Both the position numbers and the translations under genes were made by a program. Source: Rhodospirillaceae bacterium (GTDB lineage Bacteria > Pseudomonadota > Alphaproteobacteria > Rhodospirillales > JABJKH01). Taken from it: 64,000 nucleotides of DNA. This document shows, piece after piece, positions 1 through 8,839 of this stretch; the stretch's first letter is position 1; each line of letters starts with the position of its first letter. The notes under the pieces are model-generated. The model saw only the letters and a list, made by a program, of their open reading frames with translations, had not been told where the DNA came from and searched no databases. The stretch covers positions 1-64,000 of the forward strand of contig JABJKH010000103.1 in the NCBI GenBank assembly GCA_018660465.1, in the 5' to 3' direction.

Positions 1-154
1 AGGCAAATAAACCCCTCATAACCGCAATATCCGACTCACCAGTCCCCGTCAGAAAAAATCCCGCCAAAACTACTTCGAAAACAATCAACACCACAAACGC
101 ATCGTACAGAAAAAATCAGCGAGCGTTTTTACACAGCCTGGTTCTGAAGCTGAA

Positions 155-904
155 TTGCTCGAAGCCAAGCTAGAAGCTGAAACTCTGAGTCGAGTTAAAA
201 CAGATTTCTTGGCCAATATTAGTCACGAACTTCGAACGCCCTTGAACGCGATCATAGGATTTTCTGGATCGCTTAAAGAAAAAATATTCGGCGCTATGGC
301 GAATGAGAAACAGCTTGAATATATCGGGGATATTCATCGCTCTGGTGAACATCTTCTGGATTTGATTAACGATATTATTGATGTCTCTGTCATAGAATCG
401 GGCAAGCTAGAATTACGGATTGAGGAAGTTGAGGTTGTTCCTCTTATTGAGTCGAGCCTGCGCTTGATCCGGCCACGCGCAGACAATGGCGGCGTGAAGT
501 TATCGGTCAACGTGGGTAACGTGCATGCTGTTCGCGCTGACGAACGTCGACTTAAGCAAATACTCGTAAACTTGTTGGCGAATGCGGTGAAATTCACTCT
601 CCATGACGGCCAAGTTTCGGTGACTTGTCAGCTTGAAAACGATGGTGGGATCGTCTTCGAGATTGCTGATACTGGAATTGGTATGAGCAAAGACGAAATT
701 CGAAAAGCGATGGAGCCGTTCGGCCAAGTGGAGTCGTCTCTTGCCCGAAAGTACGAGGGCACAGGCCTCGGCCTGCCGTTAACCGATAGCCTGATTAGTG
801 CCCATGGTGGAACCCTGAATATTGAAAGCACGCCGGGCAAAGGAACCACTGTGAAGTTTCGAATGGGACCTGACCGGGTTGTCTCTCTCCGAGAAGCCTC
901 GTGA
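155..904 (+). CDS. Sensor histidine kinase, catalytic core (N-terminus missing or disrupted)
   Basis: HisKA plus HATPase_c core of a two-component sensor kinase. The phosphoacceptor His is about residue 24 in the H-box [14 protein letters not shown]. Then come an N-box (LVNLLANAVKF), G1 (DTGIGM), an F-box (EPFGQVESS) and G2 (EGTGLGLPL), so the catalytic part is complete. The marked start is a TTG; the frame stays open back to a stop at 8-10, but those upstream codons look nothing like a PAS domain. The core is very close to the C-terminus of the kinase at 22326-25433, including the linker [11 protein letters not shown]. It is therefore probably the tail of a longer PAS kinase whose sensor lies left of the window, possibly in another frame. 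No membrane segment is seen. The cognate regulator is unknown. Confidence 0.85.
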   Translation: MLEAKLEAETLSRVKTDFLANISHELRTPLNAIIGFSGSLKEKIFGAMANEKQLEYIGDIHRSGEHLLDLINDIIDVSVIESGKLELRIEEVEVVPLIESSLRLIRPRADNGGVKLSVNVGNVHAVRADERRLKQILVNLLANAVKFTLHDGQVSVTCQLENDGGIVFEIADTGIGMSKDEIRKAMEPFGQVESSLARKYEGTGLGLPLTDSLISAHGGTLNIESTPGKGTTVKFRMGPDRVVSLREAS

Positions 905-991
905 CTCAATATCAAAATTTTGACTCCTTCAATTTTGCCTTTTAAGGTCACATCCTCATTTGTCGCTAAGACGATTTAAGGAAGTAAAAGC

Positions 992-1678
992 ATGACTAAA
1001 TACCATCTAATCAGTTCCGTAACTTGACCTTGGGTACAGCGCGCCGTGATTGTTTTGCGTGCGAAAAATGTCGAATTTGATGTGACCTATATCAATCTTC
1101 GGGAAAAACCCGACTGGTTCTTAAAGATTTCGCCCCACGGCAAGGTGCCGGTCTTAGTAGTGGACGAGAAGCCTTTGTTCGAATCCAATGCGATTGCTGA
1201 ATTCCTCGATGAAAATGCGGAACCACGATTGCATCCAGAAGACTCCATCAAACGCGCACGCAACCGGGCTTGGGTGGAGAATATCCGAGACTTTTCTGAG
1301 GAAGTACGTGGGCTATATTACGCGAACACCAAAGAGGAGTTTGATGCGGTCCTGGAGAAGACACCGGGACAGTTTCAGAAGATGGAAACAGCGATCAAGG
1401 AAGATCGTGACAATGACGGCCCGTATTTTAACGGACCAGACTTGTGCATGGTTGATGCGTCCTATGCGCCTTTTCTGAGGCGCTTCAAGCTTGTTGACCG
1501 GTCAATAGAATCGGGCTTATTAGAAAAATTTCCACTTCTAAGTGCTTGGGCGGATGCCTTGGAGAAAAACGACGCGATAAGCGGCTCCCTCCCAGCCAAT
1601 TTTGAGGAAGAGTTTCTAGCGATGTTGCAGCGTAACAATCGTTATGTCTGCTCGATCTGGAAAGACGCGGCGGCTTAA
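992..1678 (+). CDS. Glutathione S-transferase family protein with in-frame TGA (candidate selenocysteine) at the catalytic Cys
   Basis: GST-fold protein, 228 residues if the TGA at 1025-1027 is read through. The start is ATG 992, preceded by AAGGAAG at 978-984. The N-terminus reads MTKYHLISSVT, then TGA, then PWVQRAVIVLRAKN. In omega- and SspA-like GSTs this position is the catalytic Cys of the C-P-[WFY]-x-Q-R motif. The thioredoxin-like half continues with KVPVLVVDEKPLFESNAIAEFLDE (cis-Pro plus the Glu-Ser glutathione site), followed by the helical C-terminal domain. The rest of the frame is intact. A downstream GTG at 1046 could open a shorter product, but it would lack beta-strand 1 and the active site. 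Either selenocysteine is inserted, or a Cys codon (TGC/TGT) has mutated or been misread. I favour selenocysteine because a fitting hairpin follows. Confidence 0.75.
1040..1063 (+). promoter_or_regulatory. Candidate bacterial SECIS hairpin
   Basis: Just after the TGA of the GST gene the mRNA can form a 5-bp lower stem (1040-1044 with 1059-1063, one G-U). A single bulged C at 1045 follows, then a 4-bp upper stem (1046-1049 with 1055-1058, two G-U) and a 5-nt loop UUGUU with G at 1052. The loop starts 23 nt after the TGA. The known E. coli fdhF SECIS has the same plan: 5' bulged base, short upper stem, G-containing loop, loop about 19 nt after UGA. The pairing was worked out by hand. The G is third in the loop rather than first or second, a slight departure from the consensus. 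Confidence 0.5.
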
Positions 1679-1686
1679 GCGGAGTG

Positions 1687-1707
1687 GGGGGCTAGGTTTC
1701 AGCCCCC
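1687..1707. terminator. G/C-rich hairpin between convergent genes
   Basis: GGGGGCT (1687-1693) pairs with AGCCCCC (1701-1707) around a 7-nt loop. It lies between the convergent ends of the GST and MATE genes and includes the MATE stop codon. No U-run follows on either strand, so it is at best a weak or Rho-assisted terminator. Confidence 0.35.
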
Positions 1708-3011
1708 ACCTCCCGCTCAATTTTGGGGTAACCCCAACCCATCGTTATAGATCGGACAATCATCAGGATCATAAACGAGGCCCAAAGCCCGTGATTACCC
1801 CAAAGCGGTATCAAGACCAGTAATCCGATTAGGTAGAACAATAGCGCAGTCGCCATGGAATTCCGCATTTCCCGGGCGCGGGTGGCACCAATGTAGATGC
1901 CATCCAATTGGAAACTCCAAAACGAGAGGAGGGGCGACACCGCCACCCAAGGGAGGTAAATCCGCGCGACCTCCTGCACTGTCTCAACATTGGTCATAAG
2001 ATCGATCAATTGCCCGCCAAAGGCAAAGTAGATTACTGAATAAAGCAGCGCGAACGCCAGCGCCCAAATACTTGACGCCTTAACCGCTGCGCGAAAGCGC
2101 GCGCGGTCTCTGGCTCCAATGGCATCACCGACCAAGGCCTCAGCGGCTTGGGCGAAACCATCCAGGAAGAACGACAGCAAGAGTTGAAAATTTAATAAAA
2201 TCGCGTTGGCCGCCAGCACCGTATCGCCCATCCGCGCGCCGATGGATGTAAACAGCACGAACGCCGTTTGCAGGCAGAGAGACCGTAATAGAATATTACG
2301 ATTGACCGACATCATACGGCGCATTTGGATCGGATTGCGGACCTGTTCCAAATGAAGCCGCCCGGCCATGGGGGCCAAGTTCCGACGCACCAGCCAAAAA
2401 CCCAACACAGCAGCACCATATTCAGCGATCAAAGTCGCATAGGCAACACCCTCCACCCCCATGTCCAACCCCATGACGAACACCAAGTCGAGGATAATAT
2501 TGATCCCGTTCATAAATATTTGATGGATCAGGGTCGCTCGGGTGTTGTGGATGCCAATGAACCAGCCAACCAGGGCGTAGTTGATAAATGTCGCCGGTGC
2601 GCCCCAAATTCGAATGTCGAAATAGCTCTGGGCCAGAGGGGCGACGGTCTCGCTGGGCCCTGCGATTGTCAGCCCAAGCCACAAAATGGGGACTTGCAGG
2701 GCAACGAAGGCGATCCCGATTCCTATTCCTAAAAATACAGCGCGGGCCAGGGTTGCCCTGACTTCATCAAAGTCACCGGCCCCTTGGGCCTGGGCGGTAA
2801 GTCCGGTGGTTCCCATTCGTAAAAAATTAAAACTAAAGAAAATGATACTGAAGATGATCGTGCCGACGGCGACACCACCAATGTACTGCGGGCCCGGTAG
2901 GTGCCCAACAACAGCCGTATCCACCAGTCCAAGAAGCGGAATTGAGACATTGGCCAGCACAATCGGTCCGGCCAAATGCCAAACCTTGCGGTTCCAATTT
3001 TCGTCGATCAT
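1692..3011 (-). CDS. MATE family efflux transporter (DinF-like)
   Basis: Inner-membrane multidrug and toxic compound extrusion protein of 439 residues with about twelve hydrophobic segments in two homologous halves. It begins MIDENWNRKVWHLAGPIVLANVSIPLLG, matching the typical MATE first helix in which a cytoplasmic amphipathic stretch leads into a Pro-containing helix. The sequence GLVDTAVVGHL is the characteristic start of helix 2 in the DinF branch. Substrates cannot be predicted; Na+- or H+-driven export of cationic compounds is usual for the family. It is divergent from the ABC importer, with 86 bp between start codons that must hold both promoters. Length is normal and the frame is intact. 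Confidence 0.92.
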   Translation of the reverse strand: MIDENWNRKVWHLAGPIVLANVSIPLLGLVDTAVVGHLPGPQYIGGVAVGTIIFSIIFFSFNFLRMGTTGLTAQAQGAGDFDEVRATLARAVFLGIGIGIAFVALQVPILWLGLTIAGPSETVAPLAQSYFDIRIWGAPATFINYALVGWFIGIHNTRATLIHQIFMNGINIILDLVFVMGLDMGVEGVAYATLIAEYGAAVLGFWLVRRNLAPMAGRLHLEQVRNPIQMRRMMSVNRNILLRSLCLQTAFVLFTSIGARMGDTVLAANAILLNFQLLLSFFLDGFAQAAEALVGDAIGARDRARFRAAVKASSIWALAFALLYSVIYFAFGGQLIDLMTNVETVQEVARIYLPWVAVSPLLSFWSFQLDGIYIGATRAREMRNSMATALLFYLIGLLVLIPLWGNHGLWASFMILMIVRSITMGWGYPKIEREVGAET

Positions 3012-3097
3012 CTATTGAAGGCCTTATCGTTCTGGAAAAAATTGATTCTGTCCCGTATTCTCGCGGACAGTACAAATTCCATTGGGAAAAGAACAGC

Positions 3098-4807
3098 ATG
3101 TCGTTTTGGCGAGACAAGACCCTTCACCCCTATATTCCGGAAATTGCGGACGAAATGCTGCGCGGTCGCGTTGACCGGCGCGAATTCCTGCGAACGGCAA
3201 CATTGCTCGGCATGTCGGCCACGGCGGCATATGGTGTCGCTGGAAAGCTCACTGGGGGTGAGATAATCCCTTCCGCCAATGCGCAATTTTTAACTGGCGT
3301 ACCAAAAGGCAATTTCGGCGGCACCTTGCGCGTTTCCATGCGGGTCCAACCGATGACCGATCCGGCGACTTTCGATTGGACCGAAATGTCCAATGTGGCG
3401 CGGCAGTTTCTGGAATACCTGGTCATCACGGGTGCTGATAATATCACCCGGCCCTTCCTCTGTCGCCGTTGGGCGGTGTCACGGGACCTGAAGACTTGGA
3501 CGCTGTTCCTGCACCAGGGCTTGAAGTGGAGCAACGGCGATGAATTCAATGCCGACGACGTAATCTTCAATTTCAAGCGCTGGCTTGATCCCAGAACGGG
3601 GTCTTCCAACCAAAGCCTGTTCACGGCCATGACTACAAGTGCACCAACCGGGAAGCAGGGTCGGGACGGGAAGCCGTTGATGTCCACGACCATGGCCCCG
3701 GGCGCTGTTGAGAAAATTGATGACTACACAGTTCGTCTGCATCTCAACCGTGGCGAATTGGCGTTGCCTGAAAGCCTGTACAACTATCCGACTGCGATCG
3801 TGCATCGCCGGTTCGCTGATGAAGGCGGTGATATTTCCAAGAACCCTGTTGGCACGGGGCCTTACAAATTGACGCAGTTTAAAGTCGGTGAGAAGGCCGT
3901 ACTGCAAAAACGCAAAGATTACTGGGGTGGCGAGCCTTATCTGGATCGTATTGTCTATGTTGATCATGGCGATAATCCAGGTGCCAGCTTGGCGGCACTC
4001 GCATCGAACCAAGTTGACCTGGTTTACGAAACCCCAGTTGAACAAATCGATGTGGTCGATAAAATCCCCACGGCAAAAATATTTGAGACGGTGACGGCGC
4101 AAACGGCTGTCGCCCGCATGCAGGTCGATCAAAAACCATTTACAGATAAGCGGGTTCGGACGGCGGTTCGTCTTTGCCAAGACCATGATAAACTGTTGTT
4201 GCTGGCGCATCGTGCGCGCGGTGTTGCGGCGGAGGACCATCATGTCGCCCCCGTTCATCCAGATTATGCGCCCCTGCCAGGACCGGCTCAGGACTACCGG
4301 TTGGCGAAGAAGCTGCTGGCGGATGCCGGTTTTGCTGGCGGGCTGGACCTTAGGATCGATTGCCGCAAAGACCCGCCTTGGGAAGTTTCCCTGGCGCAGG
4401 CGCTGGCGGAAATGTGCAAGCCTGTTGGCATTCGCATCAAAATCAATGTCATGCCGAACGCGCAGTTCTCAGAAATTTGGGACAAGACTCCTTTTGGTTT
4501 GACGGCGTGGACCCATCGACCCTTGGGCTTCATGGTGCCAAATCTGGCGTACCGTTCGGGCGCCCAGTGGAATGAAACCCACTACAGCAATCCTGAATAC
4601 GACCGAATTCTGGATCAAGCTAGCTCCACATTGGATGTGAAAAGTCGCAAGCAGCACATGGCGAAGCTGCAATCAATTCTGCAAGAAGATGCAGTCATCG
4701 CGCAGCCCTTCTGGCGGTCGATATTCGCGGCAGGCAATAAACGGGTTCAGGGATACGAGTTGCATCCGTCGGTTTATCACCGACTCAACAAGGTCTGGCT
4801 GGCCTAG
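3098..4807 (+). CDS. ABC transporter substrate-binding protein, family 5 (peptide/opine type), Tat-exported
   Basis: Periplasmic solute-binding protein of 569 residues for the ABC importer encoded downstream. ATG 3098 is chosen because it places a Tat-type signal (RREFLRTATLLGMSATAAYG, about residues 28-47) near the N-terminus; the frame is open further upstream but that part is not conserved-looking. The mature region has SBP_bac_5 features: LSRDLKTWTLFLHQGLKWSNG-like strand/turn with GDEFNADDVIFNFKRW, and GTGPYKLTQFKVGE. Peptides, opines or nickel are usual ligands of this family; the exact one is unknown. Tat export suggests folding before translocation. It is followed 12 bp later by the first permease. 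Confidence 0.92.
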   Translation: MSFWRDKTLHPYIPEIADEMLRGRVDRREFLRTATLLGMSATAAYGVAGKLTGGEIIPSANAQFLTGVPKGNFGGTLRVSMRVQPMTDPATFDWTEMSNVARQFLEYLVITGADNITRPFLCRRWAVSRDLKTWTLFLHQGLKWSNGDEFNADDVIFNFKRWLDPRTGSSNQSLFTAMTTSAPTGKQGRDGKPLMSTTMAPGAVEKIDDYTVRLHLNRGELALPESLYNYPTAIVHRRFADEGGDISKNPVGTGPYKLTQFKVGEKAVLQKRKDYWGGEPYLDRIVYVDHGDNPGASLAALASNQVDLVYETPVEQIDVVDKIPTAKIFETVTAQTAVARMQVDQKPFTDKRVRTAVRLCQDHDKLLLLAHRARGVAAEDHHVAPVHPDYAPLPGPAQDYRLAKKLLADAGFAGGLDLRIDCRKDPPWEVSLAQALAEMCKPVGIRIKINVMPNAQFSEIWDKTPFGLTAWTHRPLGFMVPNLAYRSGAQWNETHYSNPEYDRILDQASSTLDVKSRKQHMAKLQSILQEDAVIAQPFWRSIFAAGNKRVQGYELHPSVYHRLNKVWLA

Positions 4808-4819
4808 TATCAAGATATA

Positions 4820-5752
4820 ATGGGCGTATTTATCCTCAAACGGCTTGGCTACATGGTGGTGACCATGTTCGCCGTGTCGGGGTTGGTTTTCCTGTTGCTG
4901 GAAGTTTCTCCTGGTACAGTGGCGACGAAGGTACTAGGGGCATTTTCAACTGAGGAACAGCGCCGGTTGTGGCTTGAGGCCAATGGCTATTTCGAACCTC
5001 TTTTGACTCGGTACTTTACTTGGTTGGGGAATGTTCTTACCGGCGACTTCGGCCAGTCCATTCGATTTAAAGTGCCAGTCGGGGATATCTTGTGGCCGCG
5101 GCTGTTGAATACGGCAATCTTAGGTGCGTCAGCCTTTGCCGTTATTATTCCCCTGTCTTTAGGACTCGGTGTGATTGCCGGCATGCGCGAAGGGTCCAAG
5201 AGCGACCGGGCGATTTCTATTACCAGCATCGTCACCACATCAATCCCGGAATTTGCCAGTGCCGTGTTTTTCTCAGCCGTCTTCGTGTTTTGGCTGAAGT
5301 GGCTGCCGGGAACTTCCGGGATGGCGGAAGGATTTAATTTCAAGGAATTGGTGCTGCCTGTCATGGTGCTGGTGATTTATGATTTCGGCTACGTTGCGCG
5401 CATGACTCGGTCCTCCATGGCAGAGGTCATGACCACGCCGTATATCCGCACCGCAATTTTGAAGGGCCTGCCGCGCCATCAGGTGATTATTCGTCATGCG
5501 CTCAGAAATGCCTTAATTGGCCCTTTCACGATCATCATGTTGCAGATCAATTGGCTGCTCTCCGGTGTTATCGTCGTCGAATTCTTTTTTGCCTATAAAG
5601 GTTTCGGCGCGCTGTTGCTGGAGGCGTCGCTGAACCAGGATATATTCCTGATCGAAGCCTGTGCCATGGTTGCTGTCGTCGTGGCCGTGGTGACCCAGAC
5701 CATCGCAGATATCGCCTATACCCGACTTAATCCTAGAATTAGGTTTGCCTGA
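4820..5752 (+). CDS. ABC transporter permease, DppB/OppB type
   Basis: First inner-membrane permease of the importer, 310 residues. It has the family N-terminus (LKRLGYMVVTMFAVSGLVFLLL) and six hydrophobic segments. The cytoplasmic EAA-type loop reads YIRTAILKGLPRHQVIIRHALRNAL with little variation from DppB proteins; this loop docks on the ATPase. Start ATG 4820 follows the binding protein by 12 bp. The downstream permease begins 12 bp after its stop, behind a run of seven G that forms the Shine-Dalgarno region. All genes of the set are on the same strand with tiny gaps, so one operon is inferred. Confidence 0.93.
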   Translation: MGVFILKRLGYMVVTMFAVSGLVFLLLEVSPGTVATKVLGAFSTEEQRRLWLEANGYFEPLLTRYFTWLGNVLTGDFGQSIRFKVPVGDILWPRLLNTAILGASAFAVIIPLSLGLGVIAGMREGSKSDRAISITSIVTTSIPEFASAVFFSAVFVFWLKWLPGTSGMAEGFNFKELVLPVMVLVIYDFGYVARMTRSSMAEVMTTPYIRTAILKGLPRHQVIIRHALRNALIGPFTIIMLQINWLLSGVIVVEFFFAYKGFGALLLEASLNQDIFLIEACAMVAVVVAVVTQTIADIAYTRLNPRIRFA

Positions 5753-5764
5753 GGGGGGGTGCAA

Positions 5765-6649
5765 ATGAATGAACCCAGCCTCAAAATTTTGCCCCGTCGG
5801 TCGTTGTTGGCGCGCACCTTCGGCTTGTCGATGGGGCTGCGCCATAGCACGGTTGCTATGATTGGTGTGAGCCTTGTTGGATTTTGGATTTTTGTTGCTG
5901 TGTTCGCACCGCTGTTGGCACCATTCGAGCCGAACGCGACCCATTTGCCATTTGCTAAACCAGGAACTTCATTCACCGGTGGAGCCGTGTTTTGGCTTGG
6001 CACCGACCATCTGGGGCGGGATGTACTTTCAAGGATTATCTGGGGATCACGGACTGTTCTATTTTATGCGCCATTGGCAACTTTTCTCGCGTACGTGGTC
6101 GGTATCATGGCGGGGCTGGTCGCTGGCTATAAACAACGATGGTGGGATGAAATACTGTCGCGGATCAGTGACATCGTGTTGTCGTTTCCGGTGCTGGTTC
6201 TTTACATCATCATCATCGCGACCATCGGTGCCTCCGGTGTAAACATCGTCATCGCGATTATTTTTGCCAGTGCCCCAGGGATCATGCGGATTGTGCGGGG
6301 CCTGACATTAGACCTTCGCAATCGTGATTATGTCGCGGCGGCACGGACGCGGGGTGAATCGTCGCTCTACATCATGTGGGTGGAGATTCTGCCCAATGCG
6401 CGGGGGCCGTTAATTGTCGATGCCTGCCTTCGGGTCGGTTATGTGATCATCACCATTGGCGTGTTGGGATTCCTTGGATTAGGACTGCCACCCCCAGACC
6501 CTGACTGGGGTGGCATGATCAATGAGACCCGAGCCATGGCTCTGGTGTTCCCCCACATGACGATCTTCCCATGTATTGCGATTTCATCTCTGGTGCTGGG
6601 TTTTAACTTGCTGGCCGATGGCCTGCGCGAACTGTCGATGCGGAGGTGA
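5765..6649 (+). CDS. ABC transporter permease, DppC/OppC type
   Basis: Second permease, 294 residues from ATG 5765; GTG 5759 is possible but too close to the G-rich ribosome site at 5750-5757. It has the long N-terminal first helix and the DppC hallmark GTDHLGRDVLSRIIWGSR. The EAA loop (RDYVAAARTRGESSLYIMW, then EILPNARGPLIV) lies before the last two helices. It pairs with the preceding DppB-type subunit to form the channel. The stop (6647-6649) is 4 bp before the ATPase start, so translation is probably coupled. Confidence 0.93.
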   Translation: MNEPSLKILPRRSLLARTFGLSMGLRHSTVAMIGVSLVGFWIFVAVFAPLLAPFEPNATHLPFAKPGTSFTGGAVFWLGTDHLGRDVLSRIIWGSRTVLFYAPLATFLAYVVGIMAGLVAGYKQRWWDEILSRISDIVLSFPVLVLYIIIIATIGASGVNIVIAIIFASAPGIMRIVRGLTLDLRNRDYVAAARTRGESSLYIMWVEILPNARGPLIVDACLRVGYVIITIGVLGFLGLGLPPPDPDWGGMINETRAMALVFPHMTIFPCIAISSLVLGFNLLADGLRELSMRR

Positions 6650-6653
6650 TGGA

Positions 6654-8717
6654 ATGACAACGCCTTTGCTCGAACTCAACGACGTTCACCTGTCCTATCT
6701 GGGTCGTGCTGGATTGCTTGAGGCTGTCTCAGGTGTTTCGTTCACCATCGCGCCAGGGGAACGGATTGGCTTAGTTGGCGAAACTGGGTGTGGCAAGACC
6801 ACTGTCGCGCTGGGCATTCTCGGTTACTTAGGCGCGAACGGCTACCTGACGGGTGGCGAACTTCGCTTTAAGGGCCAAGACATGTCGGCCCTTAGCCCAG
6901 AAGACCTGAGACGCTTGCGCGGCAGCGACATCGCCATGGTCTATCAAGACCCGACGGCGGTGCTTAATCCTTCCATGCGGATTTGGAAGCAATTGGCCGA
7001 AGTGCCAATGACCCACGAAGGTCTTTCGCTGAGCGAGGCCAAGCAACGTGCGGCTACCATTCTAGAGGAAATGCACATTCTTGATCCCGAACGTGTTCTG
7101 GAGGCGTATCCTCACCAGCTCTCCGGCGGGCAATGCCAGCGTGTGGTGCTCGCCATGGCATTGTTGAGCAATCCGTCGCTGCTGATTTTGGATGAACCGA
7201 CGACGGCGTTGGACTCAACAACCCAGGCCAACATCGTTCAGCTGATGACGGAAATCGGCCTGCGCTATAACACGGCGATGCTGTTTATCTCTCATGATCT
7301 GGGACTCATCGCCAACACCTGTGACCGGGTGATGGTGATGTATGCAGGTGAAGTGGTGGAAGACGGAGAAGTCGCCGACGTCTTTGCTAATGCCCGTCAT
7401 CCCTATACTCAAGGCTTACTAAGGTGCATTCCCTTGCCGACGGCGGATAAGGATGTTCGGCCCGTTCTGCCCATCCCAGGGCGCATCCCCCAACCAGGCG
7501 AACGGCCCATTGGTTGTGGCTTTGGGCCGCGCTGTTTTGGATTTAGCGAAGGTGTGTGTGATCAACCAGGGCTTCCCCTGGCAGGTGTGGATGAAAGCTC
7601 GTCCCAACGGGTGCGCTGTGCGCGTTGGTCAGATGTTGCCAAAACCAGTCCTGATGTTCCGGCAGCTCAGCCGCCTTCAGAAGTTGGCGAAGAATCTTTC
7701 CGAGTTGAAGGCCTGCAAAAGTACTATCCCATAGCTGATGGCTCCCTTGGTGCACTTCTGGGTCGGACTGAACCGCGGCAGGTCCGCGCGAATGAGGCGA
7801 TATATTTCTCTGCCCGTCGGCGCGAAACGGTTGCCATTGTCGGTGAATCTGGCTGCGGTAAATCCACCTTTGCCAAAGTCCTGGCCGGTTTGGAAACTGC
7901 GACTGGAGGCGAAGTCAGGATCGCTGGAACCGATGTCGGACAGACACCGGTGGAAGATCGAACACCTGAACAAGTCGCTTCCGTCCAGATGGTGTTTCAA
8001 AATCCTGATGAAACCTTGAACCCGAGCCTCAGCATCGGGCGTCAAATTGGTCGGGTGCTGACAAAGTTCGGCAAGGAAACCGACAAGGATCGTATTCGCC
8101 AGCGGGTGGCCGAATTGATGGATCGGGTGAAACTGTCCCGTGATCTTATTGATGAACGCCCGCACAGACTCTCAGGCGGACAGAAACAACGGGTCGCTAT
8201 TGCCCGTGCCTTCGCGGGTGAGCCTGCACTTGTGGTCGCCGATGAACCTTTGTCGGCATTGGACGTGTCGGTCCAAGCTGCCGTCGGGCGCATGTTGATG
8301 GACATTCAGCGCCAACACGATACCACCTTGTTGTTGATCAGCCATGACCTAGGGCAGGTCCGTTATCTGGCCGAACGGGTGGTGGTGATGTACTTGGGGC
8401 AAGTTATGGAATCAGGCCGTACCGAAGACGTGTTTGCACCGCCGTATCATCCCTATACGGAAGCCCTAATCGCGGCGGTACCCGTCGCCCATCATGGTGT
8501 AACCAAACGCCACATCTTTCTGGAAGGCGCACATCCTGATCCGAGCGAGCCACCCGTCGGCTGCCCCTTCCATTCCCGATGTCCGCGAATGGTTGGCACA
8601 ATTTGCGAAACCGAGCCACCGCCCCTGCAACGCGATGGAGAGACTCATTTCATCAGCTGTCATATCTCCGTCGAAGACCTGCGTAAGGTCGATCCGGTGC
8701 TGAGTGTAAAACCTTAG
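6654..8717 (+). CDS. Fused dipeptide-type ABC ATPase (DppD-DppF fusion)
   Basis: One 687-residue protein with two nucleotide-binding domains, replacing the usual separate D and F ATPases. Domain 1: Walker A GETGCGKTT (about residue 42), signature LSGGQCQRV, Walker B LLILDEPTTALD. Domain 2: Walker A GESGCGKST (about residue 398), signature LSGGQKQRV, Walker B LVVADEPLSALD. Each domain ends with the oligopeptide C-terminal extension containing Cys-rich GCGFGPRC and GCPFHSRCP, which in this family can hold an Fe-S cluster. ATG 6654 is chosen because GGAGGTG precedes it and it follows the permease stop directly; the open frame extends further upstream inside the permease. It powers the importer from the cytoplasm. 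Confidence 0.95.
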   Translation: MTTPLLELNDVHLSYLGRAGLLEAVSGVSFTIAPGERIGLVGETGCGKTTVALGILGYLGANGYLTGGELRFKGQDMSALSPEDLRRLRGSDIAMVYQDPTAVLNPSMRIWKQLAEVPMTHEGLSLSEAKQRAATILEEMHILDPERVLEAYPHQLSGGQCQRVVLAMALLSNPSLLILDEPTTALDSTTQANIVQLMTEIGLRYNTAMLFISHDLGLIANTCDRVMVMYAGEVVEDGEVADVFANARHPYTQGLLRCIPLPTADKDVRPVLPIPGRIPQPGERPIGCGFGPRCFGFSEGVCDQPGLPLAGVDESSSQRVRCARWSDVAKTSPDVPAAQPPSEVGEESFRVEGLQKYYPIADGSLGALLGRTEPRQVRANEAIYFSARRRETVAIVGESGCGKSTFAKVLAGLETATGGEVRIAGTDVGQTPVEDRTPEQVASVQMVFQNPDETLNPSLSIGRQIGRVLTKFGKETDKDRIRQRVAELMDRVKLSRDLIDERPHRLSGGQKQRVAIARAFAGEPALVVADEPLSALDVSVQAAVGRMLMDIQRQHDTTLLLISHDLGQVRYLAERVVVMYLGQVMESGRTEDVFAPPYHPYTEALIAAVPVAHHGVTKRHIFLEGAHPDPSEPPVGCPFHSRCPRMVGTICETEPPPLQRDGETHFISCHISVEDLRKVDPVLSVKP

Positions 8718-8791
8718 CCATGCGTCCCTGACAAGTCAGAGGTGATGGCTGAGGGGTTGATTCTGACCCCCTTATCATTATATAAACTATT

Positions 8792-8809
8792 ATATGCAAA
8801 ATTGCATAT
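8792..8809. promoter_or_regulatory. 18-bp inverted repeat upstream of the RND efflux genes
   Basis: Perfect 7-bp arms ATATGCA / TGCATAT with a 4-bp centre AAAT, in an A/T-rich stretch 31-48 bp before the efflux adaptor start. The size and symmetry suit a dimeric repressor such as a TetR or MarR family protein. No such regulator gene is adjacent, so the owner of the site is unknown. Confidence 0.45.
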
Positions 8810-8839
8810 TTTAGAGTGATCGGGTGGGACCCTGAAGTT

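Noticed and set aside
3479-4258. A 259-codon open frame on the minus strand
   Set aside because: Shadow of the ABC binding-protein gene; no family features and no ribosome site.
8753-8772. A short hairpin GGGGT/ACCCC after the ABC ATPase gene
   Set aside because: Only 5 bp with an 8-nt loop and no T-run; too weak to call a terminator.
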